Source: Nitrospinaceae bacterium
Lineage (GTDB): Bacteria > Nitrospinota > Nitrospinia > Nitrospinales > JACRGP01
Reading direction: 5' to 3'
DNA length: 49,815 bases
Assembly (NCBI GenBank): GCA_029261555.1
Contig: JAJDBB010000053.1
Location: 1 to 49,815 of the forward strand
Shown: positions 43,826 through 49,815 of the stretch, one piece after another
Layout: each line of letters opens with the position of its first letter
Position numbering within the stretch: the first letter of the stretch is position 1
The notes under the pieces: model-generated
What the model was told of the DNA's origin: nothing
What the model saw: only the letters and a program-made list of their open reading frames with translations
The model's database searches: none
Position numbers and translations under genes: made by a program

Positions 43826-43854
43826 TTGACTTTTGCCAGGGTTTCTCCTAATGT
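43826..43854 (+). promoter_or_regulatory. Sigma70-type promoter of tsaB
   Basis: TTGACT (43826-43831), 17-base spacer, TAATGT (43849-43854), about 60 bases before tsaB. Confidence 0.55.
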
Positions 43855-43916
43855 AAAGCGACAGGGCAAAGATTATTGTTATTGCCGAAAGGCAAACGTT
43901 GTCAATCGAGGCCCCA

Positions 43917-44606
43917 TTGAAAATTCTGGCGCTTGACTCATCCACTCCCCAGGGAAGCGTAGCCCTCCTGGAAAACGATCGCATTATTTCCCAGTTATCG
44001 TTAAAAACGGATACTTATTCCAAGCCCTTGATGGGTCTTTTGGATGAAGTGTTGGCATGTGCGGAGACGCAACTTGGCGACCTCGACGGGTTTGCCTTGA
44101 CGACGGGTCCCGGTTCCTTCACCGGTCTTCGGGTCGGAATGAGCCTCATGAAAGGGTTGATCCTGGCTACGGAAATCCCCTTTGTGGGAGTGGCAACTCT
44201 GGAAGCTATTGCGGCTTGCACGCAACCTGGCTCCCAACCTGTTTGTTCCGTTCTGGACGCCAGAAAAAAGGAAGTCTATTGCGCGCGTTTTAAATGGGAA
44301 AACGGTTTTTTATCCAGATTGTCAGAAGACAGCGTCCTTCCCCCGGAAGCGCTGTGCCAGAAAATCGACGAACCCACCTTGTTTGTGGGAAGCGGACTGA
44401 AAACTTACGGTGGATATTTTTCCACAATGCTTAATAAACATTACATCCCCGCGCCGCTTCAAAAAGATATGACCGTGGCCGCGGGTTGCGGGCAAATCGC
44501 CCGTTTACAATTTAAACAAAAAAAATGTTTCGACCTGGACTCGCTAGGCGTCAACTACGTTCGTAAGTCCGAGGCGGAAACCAAATTTGCAAGCGCCATT
44601 AATTAG
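43917..44606 (+). CDS. tsaB: tRNA threonylcarbamoyladenosine biosynthesis protein TsaB
   Basis: Scaffold partner of TsaD in forming t6A37 of ANN-decoding tRNAs. 229 residues from TTG 43917, which has GAGG five bases before it; TTG 43899 (six codons more, with AAAGG) is an alternative. The ASKHA-type N-terminus KILALDSSTPQGSVALLEN and TTGPGSFTGLRVGMSLMKGL are diagnostic. VGVATLEAIA and CSVLDARKKEVYCARF follow. It heads a two-gene unit with a YdcH-like gene 12 bases downstream. Confidence 0.94.
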   Translation: MKILALDSSTPQGSVALLENDRIISQLSLKTDTYSKPLMGLLDEVLACAETQLGDLDGFALTTGPGSFTGLRVGMSLMKGLILATEIPFVGVATLEAIAACTQPGSQPVCSVLDARKKEVYCARFKWENGFLSRLSEDSVLPPEALCQKIDEPTLFVGSGLKTYGGYFSTMLNKHYIPAPLQKDMTVAAGCGQIARLQFKQKKCFDLDSLGVNYVRKSEAETKFASAIN

Positions 44607-44618
44607 GAGGCATGGGAC

Positions 44619-44846
44619 ATGGATATTGATCCAGAACTTCTTGAGAAGTTAAGCAACCAAAATCCGGAGTTTCAAGAACTGTACTCCGAACACGTCACGC
44701 TAAAAACAAGGGTCGAAGACTTGAATAAATTGCAGTTTTTAAGTCCGGAACAAGAAGTGGAAAAGAAAAAAATCCAGAAGCAAAAACTAAAAGGGAAAGA
44801 CCGGATGGCCCAGATCATCAACGAGCATGAAAAAACGGCGCACTAA
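44619..44846 (+). CDS. YdcH-like (DUF465) small coiled-coil protein
   Basis: 75 residues, charged and helical throughout, with the spacing of DUF465 proteins: NPEFQELYSEHVTLKTRVEDL near the N-terminus, and LSPEQEVEKKKIQKQKLKGKDRMAQII, where the LKD/LKGKD element before a final helix is typical. AGGAGG lies about nine bases before the ATG. Function unknown in the family; it is followed by a strong terminator. Confidence 0.8.
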   Translation: MDIDPELLEKLSNQNPEFQELYSEHVTLKTRVEDLNKLQFLSPEQEVEKKKIQKQKLKGKDRMAQIINEHEKTAH

Positions 44847-44900
44847 AATTTCTTAATCCTCCAGCCCGGCTCAAATATCTGCGGCGGCATAAACTATTAA

Positions 44901-44935
44901 AAAGCGTTCAGCTCAAATGTTGAACGCTTTTTTTT
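44901..44935 (+). terminator. Rho-independent terminator of tsaB-ydcH
   Basis: AAAGCGTTCA (44901-44910) pairs with TGAACGCTTT (44921-44930), loop of 10, followed by a T-run to 44935. Confidence 0.92.
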
Positions 44936-45069
44936 GCCCCCCCCTCTCGAAGAAACATCGCCCGTCTTTTGATTCAGCGCTTTATTTACCTACAACCCGC
45001 TCGCCATTTTCGGTATATTAAATCGTTAGGCAAGAACATTCCTCGGGGTTCCAATACAGGCGGATTGTT

Positions 45070-45684
45070 ATGACGTCGCGTTCGGCAAAGTTCAAGGCAA
45101 CTTTTCTTTTTACGGCTTTTTGGATCCTCCAGGCTTCTCCCGTTTTTGCCCATAGCCTGAACGGCACGGTGCGGGTGGAGGGAAGCAAAGCCCTAAAAAA
45201 CCTGGTCGTCTATTTAATCCCCAAACGCCCCGGCCAGATCACGGCCTCCAATCGAACTCACGACGTCAGCCAAAAGGGAAGAAAGTTCAACCCGAATCTC
45301 ATCGTTGTATACAGAGGCGACAGCGTTCGTTTTCTGAACGATGAAAACCGCGAGATCGATCACAACGTTTACTCTCTCAGCAAAGCCGCCACCTTCGATC
45401 TCGGTTTAGCCGAAAAAGGCTCGATTTTAAAAAAGGATTTCGACCAACCGGGACGGGTAAATTTTTATTGCTCCGTTCATAAGAGGATGGAAGGAAAGCT
45501 GGTGGCGCTCCCCTCCCCTTACTTCGCGGTTTTGGAAAAACCGGGAGACTTCATCCTCGAAGGGGTCCCAAAAGGAGAATGGGAGTTGACCGCCGTCGTA
45601 TTTCACCGCCGTTACAAACCCCAACCCGTCGCTATTAAAAGCTTGGACGGTGGGAATATCATCCTGGAAATCGTGAAGAAATAG
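45070..45684 (+). CDS. Exported cupredoxin (plastocyanin/azurin-type) protein
   Basis: 204 residues. The signal peptide ends at about Ala27 (ASPVFA-HS). A beta-rich domain carries a type 1 copper ligand set: His98 in IDHNVYS, then Cys134, His137 and Met140 in FYCSVHKRM. A second, carboxypeptidase-regulatory-like beta segment ends the protein (FILEGVPKGEWELTAVVFHRR). It probably binds copper in the periplasm as an electron carrier or sensor. It is four bases before the lipoprotein gene and in line with the cyclase gene. Confidence 0.85.
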   Translation: MTSRSAKFKATFLFTAFWILQASPVFAHSLNGTVRVEGSKALKNLVVYLIPKRPGQITASNRTHDVSQKGRKFNPNLIVVYRGDSVRFLNDENREIDHNVYSLSKAATFDLGLAEKGSILKKDFDQPGRVNFYCSVHKRMEGKLVALPSPYFAVLEKPGDFILEGVPKGEWELTAVVFHRRYKPQPVAIKSLDGGNIILEIVKK

Positions 45685-45688
45685 TCCC

Positions 45689-46420
45689 ATGAAAAAATTA
45701 ATTATCATTGGCCTGTTAATCGTCACCGCCGCCTGCGCCTCGGCGCCCAAACCTGAAACCGCTCCCGGAAAAGCGTCCATCTATGGAACGGTTAAGGCGC
45801 AAAGCCATAAGGATTTCATAAAAAAATCCCAGAGCGGTAACGGAGACAACGGCAATGAAGGTTACGGCGGCGGTTCCATTTTCGGCGGCGCCATTCAATA
45901 TACAAAAAACATGATCAACTACAATAAGCTTTCCGGGTTGTACGCCTGCCTGATCGACCCGGAACATGGGGAGAAAACTCTGCATACCCTGGAAGTCGGA
46001 CCCGACGGCCCCTCTCCCAGGTCGCTGGCGCTCGCTCCCGGCGACTCCATTTTGATTCGCAACAACGCGTCCCAAACCCATAACTTTTTTATCAGCGACG
46101 AAGAAGAAGGCTTTCAGGCGTTTCCTCCCATCCCCGCCGGTGGGGAAGAACGATTGACGGTCAAACTGGAAGGCCTTCTGGAACTCGGTTCCGACGAAGA
46201 CGACTCCTTGATAGTCGATCTGCTTTCAAGAAAGGGACTCGTCGGCAAGCGACTGTCCAGCGGAGATTCCTATGCCTTTGAAAACGTCGACCCAGGATCT
46301 TATGAGGTCGTTTTCTGGCACTGGCGATTGGGATGGATCGTTCACCAAGTGACCGCAGCGGCGGGCGAAAGTATCAAACTGGACGAAACGCTCTCCGTCG
46401 ACCGCATCATTCATGATTAA
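45689..46420 (+). CDS. Lipoprotein with cupredoxin-like beta domain
   Basis: 243 residues. Lipobox VTAAC with lipidated Cys16; position 17 is Ala, which does not signal inner-membrane retention by the enterobacterial rule. A glycine/asparagine-rich linker (about 48-68) follows. The beta-rich remainder has LALAPGDSILIRNNASQTHNFFISDEEEG, like a plastocyanin-type segment with one His but without the C-H-M cluster, and VDPGSYEVVFWHWRLGWIVHQV near the end. It probably docks with the upstream cupredoxin or the downstream cyclase sensor. Specific role unknown. Confidence 0.75.
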   Translation: MKKLIIIGLLIVTAACASAPKPETAPGKASIYGTVKAQSHKDFIKKSQSGNGDNGNEGYGGGSIFGGAIQYTKNMINYNKLSGLYACLIDPEHGEKTLHTLEVGPDGPSPRSLALAPGDSILIRNNASQTHNFFISDEEEGFQAFPPIPAGGEERLTVKLEGLLELGSDEDDSLIVDLLSRKGLVGKRLSSGDSYAFENVDPGSYEVVFWHWRLGWIVHQVTAAAGESIKLDETLSVDRIIHD

Positions 46421-46440
46421 GCGTATGAACTTTTAAAGGT

Positions 46441-48375
46441 ATGAACCTCGGCGCAAAAATATTCCTCGCCTTTTTTATCTTCACCGCCGGGTTGTTGGGT
46501 TCCGTCCTTTATTTCACCGGCCAGCAATCCGAATCCCACGAAATCCAACGCATCACCAAAGACCTGGGCGTCGCTCAAATCCGATTCCAGGCCACGCTGG
46601 AAAGCCAGCAGAAAAAAGTGCGTCACCTCGTCCACGCCATTTCTTTGGACCAAAAATTCCGCTCCTTCCTCCAGCAAATCAAAGATAATTTTTATTCCTT
46701 CTCCGAGGAGCTCGCCCAGGATTCCGGCGGCGACGTCGTTTTTATGGTGGACGAAAGTTCCACCCTTAGGGGAATCTTTCCGTCCGACGAGGCAACCCAT
46801 CAATGGTTCGAGAAAAATAAAAAATCGTTCGCACTGACCCGGGCGCTCGACGAAGGCGCCGAATACGCCAACATCCTTCCCATGCAAGACGAACTGTTCA
46901 GCATCGTATACGTCCCGCTCAAGGAATCCTTGTCCGACGAATACGGCGTCGGCGTTTTAGGCGTCTTGACGCGAATCGACGATAATTGGCTGAACGCGAC
47001 CCTTGGCCTCATGATGAAAACTACGGGGATCAGCGCCGCCCTGTTCAGCGGAACCAATCAGGTGGCGGGCAACGTGCCGGAGGGATTATCAAAAATCGCG
47101 CTGGAGGCAATGGGCAGGACACAGGGGGAGACCCACGTCTTCCGCTTTTCCGAAGAACGCCACCTGGCGCGCCAGGGCTTGTTCGAGGAAGGCAGTTTAA
47201 ACGCCCGGTACCTGTTGACGTCCAATCTCGACGCGGCGCTCGCTCCTTTCATGGCCCTGCAAAAGAAAATACTCGCCATGGGACTCCTCGTTCTCATCAT
47301 CGGTCTGGTCTTTGCCGTGATCTTTGCCAACCGACTGGTCCGTCCCCTGCGCGACCTCGTCGCCGGAACGCGCGAGGTGTTACAGGGAAATTACGATTTC
47401 CGTATCGGCCACAAGTCCCGCGACGAAGTCGGAAAACTTTCCAACGCCTTCAACCAGATGATGGAGGGCCTGCGCGAGAAAGAACACATCCGCGAATCCT
47501 TCGGCAAATACCTGAACCCGAAAATCGTTTCCGAAATCCTCGAAAACCCCGACAAATTAAAACTCGGCGGCACGCGGCAGGTGCAAACCGTCCTGTTCTC
47601 GGACATAGCCGGCTTCACCAGCTTCAGCGAAAAGATGAGCCCGGACGAGCTGGTTCAACTGCTCAACAAATACCTGGGAGCGATGACGGAAGAGTTGACC
47701 AGCCGGGAGGGAATCCTGGACAAATACATCGGCGACGCTGTCATGGCGTTCTGGGGACCGCCATTCACCAAAGGCAACCACGCCGTCCTGGCCTGCCAAA
47801 CGGCTCTGGCTATGCAATCGCGGCTGGCAACCCTGCGCGCCCAATGGATCGAAGAAGGCTTGCCGGAGGTGCATGCCCGTATCGGAATAGCCACGGGCGA
47901 GATGATCGTCGGTAACATCGGCTCGGAGGCGGCGCGCGACTACACCTGCCTGGGCGACCGGGTGAATTACGGCTCGCGGTTGGAGGGACTCAATAAATAT
48001 TACGGCACCAAAATCCTGATCGACGAAAACACCCTGTCCTTGGCAAAAGATGAAATCGTAGCGAGAGAAATCGATTCAGTCCAGGTCAAGGGACGCGAAC
48101 AAGGCTCTCCCATTTTCGAATTGATGGGACTGAAAGAGGACTTAACGAAAAAAAAGAAAGAGACTGAGGAACAGGAGACGTTGATTGAAAAATATTCCGA
48201 GGCGTTGGCGCATTATAGGAAAGGAAGTTTTGAAGAGGCCCGCCGCCTGTTTTCCGGAATTTTAAACGATCACGCCAACGACCCACCCAGCGAAGTCATG
48301 CGTCAACGTTGCGAGCGCTACATCGAAACCCCGCCCACCCACTGGACCGGCGTCCACGAAATGAAGGATAAATAA
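46441..48375 (+). CDS. Membrane-bound class III adenylate/guanylate cyclase with CACHE-like sensor and HAMP
   Basis: 644 residues. TM1 spans about 7-26, a periplasmic sensor about 27-275 (double-CACHE-like), TM2 about 278-297, HAMP about 298-350 (RPLRDLVAGTREVLQGNYDF). The catalytic domain is about 375-560: metal Asp388 in LFSDIAGFTSF and Asp432 in KYIGDAVMAFWGPP, Lys428 for the base, and CLGDRVNYGSRLEGLNKYYG for catalysis. Both metals and the transition-state Asn/Arg region look intact. A C-terminal helical tail (EALAHYRKGSFEEARRLF) resembles one TPR unit. It starts 20 bases after the lipoprotein, in the same transcript direction as both periplasmic genes. Confidence 0.92.
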   Translation: MNLGAKIFLAFFIFTAGLLGSVLYFTGQQSESHEIQRITKDLGVAQIRFQATLESQQKKVRHLVHAISLDQKFRSFLQQIKDNFYSFSEELAQDSGGDVVFMVDESSTLRGIFPSDEATHQWFEKNKKSFALTRALDEGAEYANILPMQDELFSIVYVPLKESLSDEYGVGVLGVLTRIDDNWLNATLGLMMKTTGISAALFSGTNQVAGNVPEGLSKIALEAMGRTQGETHVFRFSEERHLARQGLFEEGSLNARYLLTSNLDAALAPFMALQKKILAMGLLVLIIGLVFAVIFANRLVRPLRDLVAGTREVLQGNYDFRIGHKSRDEVGKLSNAFNQMMEGLREKEHIRESFGKYLNPKIVSEILENPDKLKLGGTRQVQTVLFSDIAGFTSFSEKMSPDELVQLLNKYLGAMTEELTSREGILDKYIGDAVMAFWGPPFTKGNHAVLACQTALAMQSRLATLRAQWIEEGLPEVHARIGIATGEMIVGNIGSEAARDYTCLGDRVNYGSRLEGLNKYYGTKILIDENTLSLAKDEIVAREIDSVQVKGREQGSPIFELMGLKEDLTKKKKETEEQETLIEKYSEALAHYRKGSFEEARRLFSGILNDHANDPPSEVMRQRCERYIETPPTHWTGVHEMKDK

Positions 48376-48447
48376 TTTTTAGAAAATCCCTAGAAGCGAT
48401 TTGACCACTATAGAACGCTGCTCCCTGCACAAAAACCAATCTTTAGG

Positions 48448-49191
48448 CTAGAGGAGTATTTGCTTTTTACAAATCCCACAAAATTGGTCTTCCGGATGGG
48501 AGGATAAAACTATAATTTCCTCGTTACAGTTGGGACATATTTTCTCTTCCACTTCTTCAAAGCAGGCTTCGCAACGGGTATCCACAACTGCACACGCTCC
48601 GCACCATGGACAATCTTGAATATGCTCATTTGGATAACGTTCCCGAACGAAAGCCTCTGCCAATTCATCATATTTCTTTAATCGGCTCCATCTAATAGCT
48701 TCGATAACATATTTTAAAATCGTTGGAGATGCCTCAATTAAATCCTCTGCAGATTCTCCACATCTTAACTCGGCCACACGCGAAATCCCGACCAAGGCCA
48801 TTGCCATAAGGGAAATATCCGGATCCTTTATTCCTTCACGATGATATATTGCATGTCTAGGCTTGTCTAATTTCTTGAAAAGCTCAAAAAGCTTCTTTTC
48901 TGCCTGAGTTATTTTACTCGGGTAATTCGGATCAAGCAACTTCGATACTGCTTCTTTTAAGGGCGGATACCAATCTTTTTTTTTAAAAATTGGATTATTA
49001 CAATCAAACTCCTTTAGAAGCATACATGAAAATATTTGCGCGCAATGATGAACGCTTATAACGACCCATTTCCTATGGTGGTCTTTATCGTCAGAAGCTA
49101 AAGTTAATTCCAAAAAATGCTCAAGCGCATGACGCATTGAATCCTTGGCGTTTCCCCACAAACTCTTAGCTTGTTCATTGGATAAACTCAT
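48448..49191 (-). CDS. Unknown protein with C-terminal zinc-ribbon cluster
   Basis: 247 residues from ATG 49191 (MSLSNEQAK); TTG 49203 adds four. The first 180 residues are helical and HEPN-like in feel (DSMRHALEHFLELTLA, HHCAQIFSCMLLKEF, LDKPRHAIYHREG), a comparison I hold weakly. The C-terminus has several cysteine pairs (CPWCGAC, CEAC, CPNC, CGIC), so two zinc ribbons are likely. It is AT-rich and follows the next gene by 27 bases in a two-gene unit. HEPN proteins with RNase action would be one idea, but no RX4-6H motif was confirmed. Confidence 0.7.
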   Translation of the reverse strand: MSLSNEQAKSLWGNAKDSMRHALEHFLELTLASDDKDHHRKWVVISVHHCAQIFSCMLLKEFDCNNPIFKKKDWYPPLKEAVSKLLDPNYPSKITQAEKKLFELFKKLDKPRHAIYHREGIKDPDISLMAMALVGISRVAELRCGESAEDLIEASPTILKYVIEAIRWSRLKKYDELAEAFVRERYPNEHIQDCPWCGACAVVDTRCEACFEEVEEKICPNCNEEIIVLSSHPEDQFCGICKKQILL

Positions 49192-49218
49192 TCGCTTTAT
49201 CAAAGGATAAATAAACTA

Positions 49219-49815
49219 TTAATCAACTTCTAATTCACAAGAGTTCCCAAATCCATCTGTTCCCTCTATTTCTCCTTTACTAACCCAGTCACCATTAAAC
49301 TCCATTTCTGCTCCGTTATCAAAAGTCACATAACCTGATACTTCTTTGCTTTTGGAACAGGCATCAATATTCCCACTTACGTATTCTCCACCACAGGAAC
49401 CCGTTACATCGTAGTTATAGCTGTTGCCACAAGCTCTAACCATCATAATTATTAGATTTTGGTAGGCGATTTCTTCCTCAGTCATTGGCACACATTTATC
49501 AATTGAACGCTTGAAATTGAAATTACAGTTCCACCCGTTTCCATCTAGGCGGATATTCGCATTTTTTGGGATAGAGAATTTCACACATTTTTGTTCCCTT
49601 TTTTCATACCCTTGTCGACATTTCCAATCGTGGCCCGTGTAGTCCAATTCAGCATTTTTAGGGGTCTGGACTTCACGACATTGATTGCCTGTTCGGAAAA
49701 ATCCACGCTGACATTGCCAGCCTTTTCCTGAATAATTGAGTTCTGCGTTCTCAGGGATATCAAATGCTACGGCAGGCTGAACAACGGAAAACATAAAGAT
49801 AATTATATGTGCAAT
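49219..49815 (-). CDS. Secreted cysteine-repeat protein (5' end cut by window)
   Basis: An in-frame ATG exists at 49794, but the frame stays open to the right edge, and those extra residues (IAHIIIF) continue a hydrophobic signal peptide, so the true start is probably beyond the window. After ...VVQPAVAF come three tandem repeats of about 28 residues: IPENAELNYSGKGWQC, TPKNAELDYTGHDWKC and IPKNANIRLDGNGWNC, each with a second Cys about 11-13 residues later. The C-terminal half has paired cysteines and GYVTFDNGAEMEFNGDW. A periplasmic or surface role is likely; no function is assigned. Confidence 0.75.
   Translation of the reverse strand: MAHIIIFMFSVVQPAVAFDIPENAELNYSGKGWQCQRGFFRTGNQCREVQTPKNAELDYTGHDWKCRQGYEKREQKCVKFSIPKNANIRLDGNGWNCNFNFKRSIDKCVPMTEEEIAYQNLIIMMVRACGNSYNYDVTGSCGGEYVSGNIDACSKSKEVSGYVTFDNGAEMEFNGDWVSKGEIEGTDGFGNSCELEVD

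Noticed and set aside
1-49815. tRNA, rRNA, CRISPR arrays or replication origin
   Set aside because: Both strands were scanned by eye for T-loop-like motifs, regular repeats and DnaA-box clusters; none was convincing. A tRNAscan or Rfam search would settle it.

Overview
The window is a gene-dense stretch of a bacterial chromosome, almost certainly Gram-negative: it has lipoprotein signal sequences, a Tat translocase subunit and periplasmic cupredoxins. Betaine synthesis (sarcosine/dimethylglycine methylation) next to a BCCT osmolyte carrier suggests a marine or otherwise saline habitat. The mix of proton-pumping complex I, glycogen synthase, many periplasmic copper-type proteins and small lineage-specific proteins would fit a Nitrospinota-like (Nitrospina-type) organism. 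That assignment is inference, since no rRNA or other marker is present. No tRNA, rRNA, CRISPR array, integrase or transposase was seen.

Layout. 0-1.7 kb: a DUF3095 cyclase-like gene running off the left edge, a broken ParE-like toxin remnant, and a sigma70-type promoter carrying a perfect palindrome. 1.7-10.4 kb: an incomplete complex I operon, nuoA-C-H-I-J-K-L-M-N, lacking nuoB, D, E, F and G, followed by a small unknown gene and a terminator. 10.4-13.2 kb: divergent dimethylglycine methyltransferase and BCCT transporter genes (osmoadaptation) with palindromes between them. 13.1-16.5 kb: an AT-rich module (unknown protein, DUF1611 P-loop protein, PLP racemase, 53-residue small protein) bounded by about 60-bp direct repeats. 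16.6-17.2 kb: two small membrane or exported proteins.

17.3-37.6 kb is mostly housekeeping: an AlaDH/PNT-family oxidoreductase, an Old Yellow Enzyme, tatA, rpe, apbE, copA, a SUMF1-domain protein without the FGE cysteines, coaBC, galT-glgA (sugar nucleotide and glycogen metabolism), a GAF histidine kinase with a stand-alone receiver, a deoxynucleoside kinase, the panBCD operon, a TPR membrane protein and an HTH regulator. CoaBC and PanBCD together cover much of pantothenate and CoA synthesis.

37.6-48.4 kb: mutL, a DUF115 protein, a His-rich TPR protein, rnd, tsaB, a YdcH-like protein, and a three-gene set of cupredoxin, lipoprotein and membrane-bound class III cyclase that looks like a periplasmic sensing unit. 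A divergent intergenic hairpin repeat occurs at least three times here (37.6, 39.7 and 43.1 kb). 48.4-49.8 kb: two AT-rich accessory genes on the minus strand, the second running off the right edge.

The strongest candidates for something undescribed are the repeat-bounded DUF1611/racemase module, the small-protein family with members at 16.3 and 43.2 kb, and the cupredoxin-cyclase unit.
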